Shown: positions 54,995 through 64,000 of the stretch, piece by piece
Layout: each line of letters opens with the position of its first letter
Numbering within the stretch: the first letter of the stretch is position 1
Assembly (NCBI GenBank): GCA_036346205.1
Contig: JARFJB010001947.1
Coordinates: 62,001 to 126,000, forward strand
From: Vesta saturnalis
Lineage: Eukaryota > Arthropoda > Insecta > Coleoptera > Lampyridae
Reading direction: 5' to 3'
DNA length: 64,000 nt
Position numbers and translations under genes: made by a program
Notes under the pieces: generated by a model
Told to the model about the DNA's origin: nothing
The model's database searches: none
The model's input: only the letters and a program-made list of their open reading frames with translations

Positions 54995-55088
54995 TTGAGG
55001 GCAGGCTTTACCTAAAAACCCCTTACAAAAATTGTCGCACGAGCAATTATTTATACTTTTTCCGTAGTATATTAATTTTTTTTTGAAG

Positions 55089-56483
55089 ATGTCCGATGTT
55101 AAAGGAGGAGATGCAGGCACTTTCCTGACCGAAACCGGCGGGGAAGCAAAAGACCGAAGAGTTACCGCTTAAATAAAGAAAACCTTCAACAGGAGGCCAT
55201 AATATTTGGAATATTACCGTTTGGCACCCTGAATGACCTGCGGCGACGGATTTCCGCCTACATCAGAGAGGGCAAATATTCCCCTCTCCCGCCGATTGAT
55301 ATCCAGCCTCCAACAGCCGCCACCACCAGTTCCAATATGGACATGAAATACACTTCCGGAATTGCGCGTGTGCTTTCCGATTCCTATGTTAATGTGACGA
55401 GTATCAAACAGCACACCATAAATTTAAATAATACAATGCTTTACTCAACAGCAAACAATAACCAGACCGCAACTACAACTACACCGTCGAATTATTGTCA
55501 CAACTCTGCAACGAAAATGAGAGTAAAGAATTGGAACATCTCGTTTAGTGACTGTGAGAACCCAGTTTCGTTAGTGATAGTTATAAGAAAGAGTTAGATA
55601 AATTACTGCTGGCATTTCAGGAAATATTTACCGATAATGCATTGTTATGGTTCAGAAACAATAAATATAATTGGGCAAGTTTTGATGATTTTGTTACCGA
55701 TTTCCAAAATTTTTACTGTCCTGTTGATTACGATATAAATTTGCAATTTATCGGAAAAAGTAAACAATTAGCCTTCAAAAGTTCCAGTGACTATTTCACA
55801 AGATTACAGACTCTGATGAGTCGATAGGGGAATTTTACCCGAGACAAACAAATGTTTTGGCTGTACAAACATTTACTACCGTCTTATAATGGTCAATTAA
55901 AAAAACCGAAGCTTATTCTATTAATCAATTGTTAAAATTATGTAAAGATTTTGAAGCTTTGGAAGAAGAGTTTACAAATTTGCTTTTAAAAATTTGTAAT
56001 GCACCGTATACAAATAATAGTTTTAAAATTATAAATGAAAGAAATCTCTACCGACAACTTAAAAATAATAATCAATCTAAAGTAAAGCCGAACTTAAATT
56101 TTAATAGTAAGTATATCTATTTCTGTGACCCTGATATATATCTAAATTTTTTTTATGTTAATAGAAAGTTTAGTAGGGATAGAAATAATTTTAATGCAAA
56201 TAATCCGTTTGTCAAGAATTTGAAACAAATTAATCCGTTCGCAAATAATGGAAATGGACCCAGTAGTAATAATCACAGAAATCAAAACCGGTATTATGGT
56301 AATCTAAAAATGAATCATTATAGTAATCAAAATTTTAATGTAAGTAATCAACCGCAATATTCACACATTAGAAACCATACTGCCGACAATAATTGTCAAC
56401 CTAATGTAAAGAGAATAAATTTTAATAATGGAGACGAGAAAATTACGTCTGCACCTAAGAATTACAGTAGCTCCGTTAAGTAA
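55089..56483 (+). pseudogene. Gypsy gag
   Basis: Starts at ATG 55089 (MSDVKGGDAGTFLTE). The Pro-rich N-terminal part (SPLPPIDIQPPTAATT) leads to the capsid-like region DKLLLAFQEIFTDNALLWFR, FQNFYCPVDYD and SSDYFTRLQTLMSR (about 55590-55825), resembling the DUF1759/retrotrans_gag core. A stop at 55826 and a frame change near 55880 follow. The rest is Asn-rich (NNRNN-type), ending at 56483. gag forms the cytoplasmic particle. Confidence 0.75.
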
Positions 56484-56679
56484 GGGTCAACCGAATATCA
56501 AAATTATGTACACTCACAAAATAAACAAACACAAAAACCAAAGTAAATAAGCCGTAATAAACAATGATAAATTAACAATGCCAATCAAAAAATTTCAAAA
56601 TCTTGCCCACCGTCAAATTCAATAAATTAAAGTCGTACTTATAAAACTGCTAACTTACCTCGAAATAATTTAGCTCAAG

Positions 56680-57063
56680 ATAACGAAATAAAGTGTTGCA
56701 GATGCAACAAATTTGGTCATCTCCGATCACAGTGCCGTAATAAACCCGTATTATTTTTCTCCCGCTGCGGAGAACTAGGAAGTACGTCCAGAAATTGGCT
56801 GTGTTTAAATTCAAAAAACCGCTTCCCGAAATTTCAATAAAAAGGGGCGAAACAAAAGTTAATCCGAAAACTAAACAACAAACCCCCTTTGATCTCTGTC
56901 CGTTGCTTTGGTTGACACCGGTTCCACGATCACATTCATAAGTGACACAGTAGCTAATATGTTATCCCAAAATACACAATTACCTAAATTTGTGAAGGAT
57001 ACCGGAATAAATGGCCAAACCCTAGAAATTAGGCAAGCTTTTTATACCGAATTTAAGATTTTG
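56680..57063 (+). pseudogene. Gypsy nucleocapsid knuckle and protease N-terminus
   Basis: KCCRCNKFGHLRSQC is a perfect CCHC knuckle (about 56696-56740), followed by a second degenerate one (FSRCGELGSTSRNWLC, its His replaced). After a frame change, ALVDTGSTITFISD (about 56910) is the aspartic protease active site, and the frame continues to TEFKIL at 57063, where an insertion interrupts it. Confidence 0.8.
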
Positions 57064-58372
57064 TAACAACCTTTTTTTGTGGTTGTATTAAAAAGTACAT
57101 TAATTTAAGAATCGTTCATTTATTTGGCGTAATATTAGAAAAGTTTTTAATTATTAATAAGTAGAATTGAGAATGGCAATTTAATTGACATTTCCTAGAA
57201 CATATCTTTTGGGTGTAATATTTCATAAAGAGTTATAGTTCCCTTTCTTAAAAAATTGGATTCATATTATTGTATCCGCGCAACGCATGAAAACTTTTAG
57301 GGGAATACTCATTTGAGTTATTCTGAAAGTTTTTTTTTTCAATTCACTTGTTGCTAAATGTAATAGCGTGCAGCATGTAGTTGTGGGGAATTTTCCCTAA
57401 ATATTTGTGTAAAGTGCCATCGGCAGATGGTAAGTTATTTTTTTTCCCATTATAGTTAAAACTAAAGCCTTTGCACTTTTAATTACTCACTTTTAATTAC
57501 TCACTTTTTATAACTCACTTTTACTTACTTTATAACACTTTTATATTTTATACGTTTACACCTTTTGCATACTTTAATAATGCATATATTTTTTAATTGT
57601 AATGGAATTAATTTTTAATTTTTACTTTTAAAGCACCATTTTTTAACTACCTTACTTTACTTGGTTTACATCATAAATCGCAATTTTTTGTTTTTACATA
57701 CTAAAAACTTCAAAGTAATGCATTGATTATTATGGATTCAAATTATTAAGAATAAATTATCAAGATAATTCCATTGGGGTGTGGCTGGTAACCTTAGATC
57801 TGGAGATTGCACCACAACGATGCTATAACTATTTCATCCAGTTGACCGTTCCGTTTCATGTGTCACCAGTGGTAATTAATACTTATACAGAACTGTTTAA
57901 AGGTATGATTTTTTAGTAATTAACGAATAGATTTAAGACTTTTCCATTACAATTTATAATTAAATAAACTTTAGTGTGGCTTGTAAGTTTATTTTCATTT
58001 TGATTAATGTTGTATTATTATTAATAAACTTGGTTTAGCTGTTCCAATAACGTAACGTATTTTTAAAAATAGCTTGGCGCCCGAGGTATCATTTTATTGT
58101 TTTTATTTACATTACATATTTTTCTTATTAATTAAGTATAAGTGAAAATAATTAAGCAGATGAGAAGCACGCAGTATTTCAGGTATGTTAATTAAACTCA
58201 GTATATTAGAACTCTCCCTATCTCAATCTACCGATGAGCCGACGGCAGTAGCGATTATTATTTGGTAATTTTTTATATTAATTAAAATCATTCAATCAAT
58301 TACAAATTGTTTATTACATCATCGCTTTTGTTTTAATGTTATAAGTTGACGCCGTTTAGTGTTTATAATTTT
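57064..58372. other. 1.3-kb insertion within Gypsy protease, intron-like edges
   Basis: The protease stops at TTTTG|TAACAAC and resumes at ATTTTAG|GCACC (about 58373). The left edge resembles a GT donor and the right edge a polypyrimidine-AG acceptor, but no target duplication or terminal repeat is visible. Inside, TTTAATTACTC-type short repeats occur at 57478-57540, and a roughly 60-codon open stretch (about 57720-57910; LVTLDLEIAPQRCYNYFIQL) ends at AAAGGTATG, like an exon followed by a donor. Could be a captured host fragment, a non-autonomous element, or a real retained intron. Confidence 0.5.
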
Positions 58373-59346
58373 AGGCACCAAAGTTCGTCATCTAGCATAT
58401 CAGGTTCCAACTTTGGGGTATGAAGTTTTATATTTATTAGGAATGGATATTTTATCCAAATTTAATTTGCACTTTAATATGAAATCAGGAAATTTGTTTT
58501 TAGAAAATAAAATTGTACCACATCAGCTTCCTTTATTCAGTGCTATCCCTTAAGCTCTTGAACTGAAACCGAACTTACCAAATTAAGTTCATTTTTAGAG
58601 ACCGAATTAGTCCAATTCCATACAATACAAGGCACTACCAATTTAATTGAACATGAAATCCGCTTAATGAATTACACACCGATAAAACAAAAATACCGAC
58701 CGTTAAATCCGAAAATGCGAAGTTTAATGAACGCTGAATTAGATCGTATGCTAGCGAAAGGAATAAATCCAGTTTATAAACAATATCATAGATAAGCTAC
58801 GTCGAGCTAAGTACATATGCAGTACCGATTTAAAAGATGGATACTGGCATATACCTTTAACCGAACCCTCAAATCCAATTACTGCTTTTACCGTACCGAA
58901 AAGGGGACTATTTCATTTCAGAGTTATGCCATTTAGTTTATACTCTGCCCCTGCTACTTTTTAATGATTGCTAGATCGTATAATCGGGCCTGGACTCGAT
59001 CCGCATGCTTTAGCATACCTACACGATATAATCGTTCTAGAAGAAACCTTGTCTGAACACGTAAATAATTTAAGAGAAGTTTTCCGCTGTTTGCGACTAG
59101 CAAATTTAAACATTAACGCTGCAAAGTGCGAGTTCTGCCGAGAGTCTCTAAAATATTTAGAACATGTAGTTAGCAATGGGGAATACAAATCGACCCCGAT
59201 AAAATTGCTGCTCTACAGAAAATGGCACCACCGCACAATTGAAAACACTGCGACAGTACTTAGTTCGTGGTTTAGACGTTCTGTCGAAAATTTTTCAAAA
59301 ATAGTATCACAGTTAACAAAATTATTACGTAAAAATGTACGATGGT
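58373..59346 (+). pseudogene. Gypsy protease end and reverse transcriptase
   Basis: YLLGMDILSKFNLHFNMKSG completes the protease. RT follows with PIKQKYRPLNPKM, LDRMLAKGI, then, after a gap that omits the SPW/VVLVKKKDG segment, IDKLRRAKYICSTDLKDGYW (58795-58850), AFTVPKRGLFHFRVMPF, and the catalytic box as YLHDIIV (about 59018), where the expected YxDD has His for the first Asp. The primer-grip and thumb (INAAKCEFC, LKYLEHVVS) follow to 59346. Several stops. Confidence 0.85.
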
Positions 59347-59349
59347 ACT

Positions 59350-59943
59350 AGAAAGGCGAACAAAAAACCGCTTATAACCAACTGAAAACCGCCCTTACCA
59401 ATTCACCGATCCTAAAATGTCTCGACTTTAATTATCCTCTTATTCTACAAACCGACGCATTTGAAATAGGCCTTGGAGCCGCATTAATTCAAATAATTAA
59501 TAATACCGAAAGAGTAATAGTTTATGCTAGCAGAACGTTAAATCCAGTAGAAAAAAAATGATTCCGCTACCGAAAAAGAGGGTCTAAGTGCTGTATGGTC
59601 TATTGAAGAATTTAAATCTTAGCTAGAGGACTACCGTTTTACAATTCTAACCGATCGTCAGTCACCCAGGTGGCTGAACTCAACAAAATCACCTTCTGGT
59701 AGTTTGGCGAGACAGGGGTTGGATTTACATCAATATGTTTATGAAATTACATACCGAAAAGGAGCGCTTAAAAAAGTAGCAGATGCATTATCTGGAAATT
59801 CACTGCCGGCGGAAAGTAAAGAGGTACTTGCCGTTGAACTACCATATTTCCCCTGGTATGATAATAAATTTTGTCAAGTAGAAAACCGCCCGCAAAGTCG
59901 GTCTGCGCGAAAGCAATCCGAAAACCAACCGCCGCTGTTGTAA
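59350..59943 (+). pseudogene. Gypsy RNase H
   Basis: LKTALTNSPILKCLDF leads to QTDAFEIGLGAALIQ (first Asp), VYASRTLNP, a frame break at the position of the conserved YxATExE segment (EKEGLSAVWSIEEF in another frame), LTDRQSP-type sequence with the second Asp, then ITYRKGALKKVADALSGNSL. It ends at 59941. Frames shift near 59560 and 59700. Confidence 0.8.
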
Positions 59944-59969
59944 GTTAAGTCTTATGTGACGAGGTAATA

Positions 59970-60248
59970 ATGAAATTTGGTAGACTGCGAATATTTATTA
60001 CCGATAATGGAACTCGATTTGATAGAGTATTCAAAAGATTATTGTCACACATAAGAATTATTCCCCGTTTTACCCCTACTTATACAGCCCAAGCGAACCC
60101 CGTAGAGCGCATGAACCAAACATTAAAAACCATGATTGCTCAATTTTGTGAAAATAAACACCGACTTTGGGACAAACAGATTAATGAATTTACGTTTGCA
60201 GTAAATAGCGCCGTTCAGGAGAGTACAGGATTTTCTCCTGCATTTTAA
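59970..60248 (+). pseudogene. Gypsy integrase, truncated N-terminus
   Basis: Starts MKFGRLRIFITDNGTRFD, so the frame begins just before the second catalytic Asp. HTAQANPVERMNQTLK (third catalytic residue) and STGFSPAF follow. The zinc-binding HHCC and the first catalytic Asp are deleted between 59943 and 59970, and everything after STGFSPAF is lost at the stop at 60246-60248. Confidence 0.8.
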
Positions 60249-60259
60249 AATTTTGGCCA

Positions 60260-61250
60260 TGAATTATATCGCATGAAACGTTAGTATAGTACTGTAAGGA
60301 TTTTAAATCCTTTGCGTCAGGTGCCCAGATCATTTATTTATTAATTAACCATTTTCCTACTATAATCGTTTAGAATCGAAACAATTGCTATTTCCGACGT
60401 TCTCCAGCTGCACAGTTGAGACTAGCTCTAGAAAATTATTCCGAGGTCTTTGCCACTTCGGACGATCTCCTCCTGCAACTGATGATTCCGCATCAGTTCC
60501 CGTCCTGTCGCGATCTGCTGTCGTTCAATGCACAGTCTCTCTTGCACGTGAGTTAGAAACAGGACCTTTAACATTACACGCCAACCTAAACAAATTAATT
60601 AGAAGTACAGAGTTGTGTTTGAAATCACCCAGGTTCAGATAACGATCCTTGTCTTCTAACAAATAAGTCGAGACACAACATCCTCTTTCCTGAATGTGTA
60701 TTATTCATTTTCACTTAGCGTAAGTTTTGCCGTATTTAAATAATATATACAATTCCGATACAAAACCAGTTCATCTTAATAGCTATCCCATATGTAATTG
60801 TGTTACATAGCTTCTCCAAGAATTTTCCTGATTGAAAATTAAGTTTTCTGTCTTTACTAAAACCCACGTGAAGATCGTTTTTCTGAAGAGAAATCTAGCT
60901 TATTAAGAACCACCAAACCTGCAACGTGCTATATAATCAAATTCTGCTATAGATCCGCCATTTAAACATTCCTACGGTGTTCTAATTAATCAAAATCCAG
61001 TAATTAATCTTTGATCCCGCCAGCAAATGATATAAAAGAACCTGTCCTGTGCGTATTCGGGTATCCAAACATCTCGTCAAATTAGACATAACATAACATT
61101 TACGCCATTCACTTGTGGGGTAGGCAAAACAATCCCTGCATACTCACAATCTCGCTCTATGCTTTCCTATCTCTGTATACCTTCTTAGGTTCAGCAAGAT
61201 TCATACCCCACTCTAACATGCCCACTCAGTTTTAAAAATCCTTATCTTTC
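60260..61250. other. Downstream of Gypsy, possible 3' LTR or UTR
   Basis: GC-richer than most of the window. A frame at 60385-60642 without recognisable domain probably continues the element's 3' region. GATATAAAAGAACC at 61028 is a TATA-like box. Confidence 0.4.
61029..61060 (+). promoter_or_regulatory. TATA-like box and start region
   Basis: ATATAAAAG at about 61029 is followed about 25-30 bp later by GTGCGTATTCGGG, a layout typical of a Gypsy LTR U3/R boundary. Not provable without the second LTR. Confidence 0.25.
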
Positions 61251-61251
61251 T

Positions 61252-61614
61252 TTATTTTATCATACATTCTACTGCATTCAGCCAAGTTTTACACGGCCTT
61301 CCAGACCCAGCCTTACCTCTAACCTCACCCATATATATTTGTTTCGTTAGCCTTATTTTGTTCATTCTCTCAATGTGGCCAAACCAGCGTAATGTACTAC
61401 TGTTATACCTATTTATCGTCGTCTTTTCCTTTGCACACTCCTTTATTATACACTCATTGTTCATCTTATCCTTTCTACTCAGGTTTTTCTTCAGTATGCG
61501 AATAAATTTTCGTCTCTTATATAGTTTCGTGTAGTACAGAAAGCGAATTGACATAATATAAGCGAGGATAGTGTAGCAGGAATATTTTATATAGCACACT
61601 GCTGTATATATCAA
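61252..61614 (-). pseudogene. RTE-like LINE ORF2 C-terminus
   Basis: SRKDKMNNECI, LRWFGHIERMNKIRLTKQI and GKAGSGRPCKTWLNAV are the C-terminal signature of RTE-like ORF2. Part of the same domain upstream (YLGRMFSADG...) is found on the same strand at 63625-64000, suggesting a split copy. Confidence 0.85.
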
Positions 61615-61719
61615 ACCGGAGTCTCTTCTCCACGGAAGGTATATACCCTACCTCTACAAGGTGAAAGGCGGACAACTCGCAGGCTATAAGTCTGTCGGGT
61701 AATCAAATCTGGCGTACGG

Positions 61720-61920
61720 CTAAAGGGGTTAACTCACATACGAAACTAAAGACGCTCTAATGAAGGCCCTCGATCTGAGGAGGCTTGGCCTTGGCGTGGA
61801 CAGGGTGACTAAAATCGGCAAGAACGCCATTAAGATTGAATCGGAGAAGAGCGATCTCTCCAAATTCCCCAGAACCTTCTTGAAAAAGCTGGCCTCACTG
61901 CTAAATCTCAGGATAAAGTA
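61720..61920 (+). pseudogene. R1-like LINE ORF1 C-terminal fragment
   Basis: Reads KDALMKALDLRRLGLGVDRV and KNAIKIESEKSDLSKFPRTF, resembling the RRM-like C-terminal part of gag-type ORF1 in R1-like LINEs. It ends after LLNLRIK at a stop. The sequence is GC-richer than its flanks. RT of the same group follows at 62431. Confidence 0.45.
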
Positions 61921-61929
61921 ATGCCCAGA

Positions 61930-62400
61930 ATATCTTTACTCACCTAAGATATTTCATAAAACCGTCTAGCCCAGAATGGTTCGGGCGGGGTTCAGAAGAG
62001 ATGGATGATAAACAAGCGCCAGAAGCCGCTCCCCTATAGTGTAGCAGGCACGACTATCCCTACTCCTGGATAGCGATTGTAAAGGAGATGAGTAGGGAAA
62101 GACAGGAAAGGAAAGCACAGAGGGATGAGAAACAAGAAACAACCTAGAGTACAAGCAAAACTGTAATTTCTCTATTAATATTAAATGCTGTTAATAACCG
62201 ATGAACGTGAATCTTTGGTTTCAACCAATAGTACAGAAAAAATGCTAATTAAACCCTAAAGATAACCCACAAGGCAAACTTTTTTTTAATGTTCGCAAGT
62301 AAGGCGGGTTCTTTAAAGTATACCCAAAAGAAAAAAATCTTTTTTTTAAGACTTAAATGAATATGAACGTTTCCCTTCCCTAGAATGAAAGATATTTCAT
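61930..62400. other. Degraded LINE interior
   Basis: Sequence between R1-like ORF1 and RT pieces. No clear domain, apart from an RT-like edge (FGKLLERM) near 62410. Confidence 0.35.
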
Positions 62401-62409
62401 TTTTCCGAA

Positions 62410-63242
62410 TTTGGAAAGTTATTAGAAAGAATGCTTCTCCAAAGACTATACAATGAAATCCCTCCTGAACGTTTCTTCCATCCTCACCAGTACGGTTTTA
62501 TCCCCGGACGTAAGACTACCGACTGTGTTTCTAGGCTAATTATAAGTATTAAAACCAATACCCTCAGGTGCAGGTTGGCAATCTTCGCCGGGGCATTCAA
62601 TAACGTATCGTGGCCATCAATCATAAATGCTCTCGTCGGTCCTAAGGCCTGTTTATGGAATTTAGTCGTTGATTCTCTCCCCGGACAAGAACTTCCGTAC
62701 TTCATGAACTATTTTACATATTACGATGACATCGTCTACACTGTCACCACAAAAAATAGGTGTGACCTAGAGGCTAGAGCTTCCTTGCGCCTCACCCGAC
62801 TGACGACCTGGGCGGCCAGCAATAAACTATCCCTCTTAGTAGACAAGACATAGTATATGGTTTTTGGTCGCAAAGTATCCCGAAATCCAACTTCGCATTT
62901 ACACAACCAGTCAGAGTTTTCGAGTTTAAGTATCTCGGACTGTACATAGATAACAAGCTATCGTTCGTCAAGCATTGCTCACACAAGAAAAAGGTAAAAC
63001 TTTATTTCATCTACTATACAAATACTCGCGCCTCAAATGGAATCTGCCCAAAAACTCATTACAGTTCATTTTTAACTGTTCAGTGTTTCCCACCCTAACT
63101 TACGGCTTAGACATCTGGTATGACAGACTCAGACATTTTCACGTGGTTAGGAAAATCGTCTAACCACAGTCCCTGTCCTAAGAACCTACCTTGGGGCCCA
63201 CAGAACAGTACCCGTTGACTCCTTTTGGCGATTGCCAAACAT
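62410..63242 (+). pseudogene. R1-like LINE reverse transcriptase fragment
   Basis: HQYGFIPGRKTTDCVSRL is the conserved fingers motif; FAGAFNNVSWPSI replaces the usual D-x-A-F-D-x-V first-Asp box. A deletion removes the PQGS segment, and YYDDIVYTV (about 62719) is the catalytic box. TTWAASNKLSLLVDKT (about 62800) and a frame-shifted KYLGLYID-type segment follow. The C-terminal part reads NCSVFPTLTYGLDIWYDRL (about 63090). The 3' end meets a (TTAC)n tail at 63243. Confidence 0.8.
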
Positions 63243-63263
63243 CTTACTTACTTACTTACTTAC
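63243..63263. repeat. (TTAC)n LINE tail
   Basis: Five CTTA/TTAC units follow directly after the RT 3' region, the type of short tandem tail seen at the 3' ends of some non-LTR elements. Confidence 0.7.
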
Positions 63264-63624
63264 CTCCGCTGTAGCGTGTCACTTATGTTTAGTTTCTGAA
63301 TTACGTTTTATTTCGATTTTCAATTATCGACGTATATTTAATTTTTAATCAGTTACATATCAGTTTTGGTTTTTTTATTTTCAACTACTACAATAATTCC
63401 TGCCATACCATGTCTAACTCCTTATCCTGCGTTCTTGGAAATTAACCATGCTAGCTAGATCTATCCTGAAATGTGGAGGTCTTGACCGAAGCAAGCCGGG
63501 GTGGTGGTGGGCCCCTTTCTTCCTTCGTTCCTTCCTTCTTATCCTTTCTCGTTTTACCACATGCGATTTTCAGGAATCTCATAACCACGGCATTTATTTT
63601 TCTTTAGTGCTCTTTTTGATATAC

Positions 63625-64000
63625 CTATGTCTCAGTTCTACACAGTACTAACGGGAAAAGCACGCAATTGTAAATTGCTCGTTTAGCAGCTAGGCTCATG
63701 ATTTCGTTTCTCATTATAGTCCACATACTTCCAAATACTTTCCTTTCAGCATTGACCCTTCGTCCAATCTCGCCATCCATTGTACCATCTGCACTAAACA
63801 TTCTACCTAGATATACAAACTCGTCCACTTCTCATCACAATTTCATTCTGTCCTTTCTACCTCCCGATTCAACCTCCCAATCTTTGCTTTGTTCACGTTA
63901 ACCTTTAGGTCTATGCTCTCACACACTGCATCAAACTTTCTCAGAGCTGTTTGTAGCTAATCCGCATTCTCGATTAATAAGACTGTGTCGTCTGCATACA
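63625..64000 (-). pseudogene. RTE-like LINE ORF2, RT C-terminal part
   Basis: FVYLGRMFSADGTMDGEIGR, RVNAERKVFGSMW and AIYNCVLFPLVLCRTET are the thumb region of RTE-like RTs. Frames shift near 63828, and the upstream part to the window edge reads further RT (VNVNKAKIGRL, and near 63985 a YADDTVLLI-type catalytic box in antisense). It is cut by the window end. Probably the same insertion as 61252-61614. Confidence 0.8.

Larger units (their letters stand above)
55089..60248 (+). mobile_element. Ty3/Gypsy retrotransposon, internal region
   Basis: gag, zinc knuckles, protease, RT, RNase H and a partial integrase occur in order on the plus strand, with a 1.3-kb insertion in the protease. No LTR pair was recognised. 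The 5' side is truncated just before gag, and a TATA-like promoter at 61029 downstream may mark a 3' LTR. It carries internal deletions in RT (between LAKGI and the NIIDKL segment) and in the integrase (zinc-binding and first catalytic segments). Confidence 0.85.

Overview
The window looks like AT-rich, repeat-dense eukaryotic DNA, most likely from an arthropod and probably an insect. The evidence is the mix of I-like, CR1/Jockey-like, RTE-like and R1-like non-LTR retrotransposons with a Penelope-like element, Ty3/Gypsy elements, a Merlin (ISXO2-type) transposase, IS630/Tc1-type DDE elements and a Polinton/Maverick, together with long (TA)n and (CA)n arrays. I found no convincing intact single-copy host gene, rRNA or tRNA. 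Almost every recognisable coding region is broken by stops and small indels. Some of that is genuine decay; some may be uncorrected long-read error.

Layout. 1-5604 is one giant inverted repeat: arms of about 2.9 and 2.7 kb around a centre near 2923, a roughly 170-bp satellite at the centre, and a small hairpin at each outer end. 6.3-6.7 kb is a minisatellite. 7.5-11.1 kb is a decayed non-LTR element (PHD-like ORF1, then endonuclease and reverse transcriptase, + strand). 11.3-12.3 kb is about 950 bp of simple repeats abutting the 3' end of a nearly full-length I-like LINE with RNase H on the minus strand (12.36-17.57 kb). 17.6-22.7 kb is a nest of one AT-rich repeat family in both orientations around a Merlin transposase and a DDE transposon with 281-bp inverted termini. 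24.5-27.9 kb holds a hairpin, the N-terminal piece of a tyrosine-recombinase-like gene, and a Penelope-like element followed by a hammerhead-like motif. 28-35.6 kb is non-coding, with a degenerate tandem block at 30.4-32.7 kb.

35.7-45.4 kb is the most interesting part: a broken Polinton/Maverick (adintovirus-like) element. It has protein-primed DNA polymerase B, a conserved accessory protein, major and minor capsid proteins, an adenain-like protease, a packaging ATPase fragment and the chromodomain end of a retroviral-type integrase. A DDE transposon fragment interrupts it. A tyrosine-recombinase-like gene with its box I Arg, box II Arg, GH motif and Tyr lies antisense between the ATPase and the integrase. 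45.7-49.3 kb carries three unrecognised minus-strand ORFs, a small Cys-rich ORF and a BIR (IAP-type) fragment. These could be Polinton cargo, but no Polinton termini were found to prove it.

49.3-50.6 kb is an RTE-like LINE. 54.1-60.3 kb has two Ty3/Gypsy remnants head to head, the plus-strand one split by a 1.3-kb insertion with intron-like edges. 61.2-64 kb is an RTE-like LINE on the minus strand, apparently split by an R1-like LINE on the plus strand that ends in a (TTAC)n tail.
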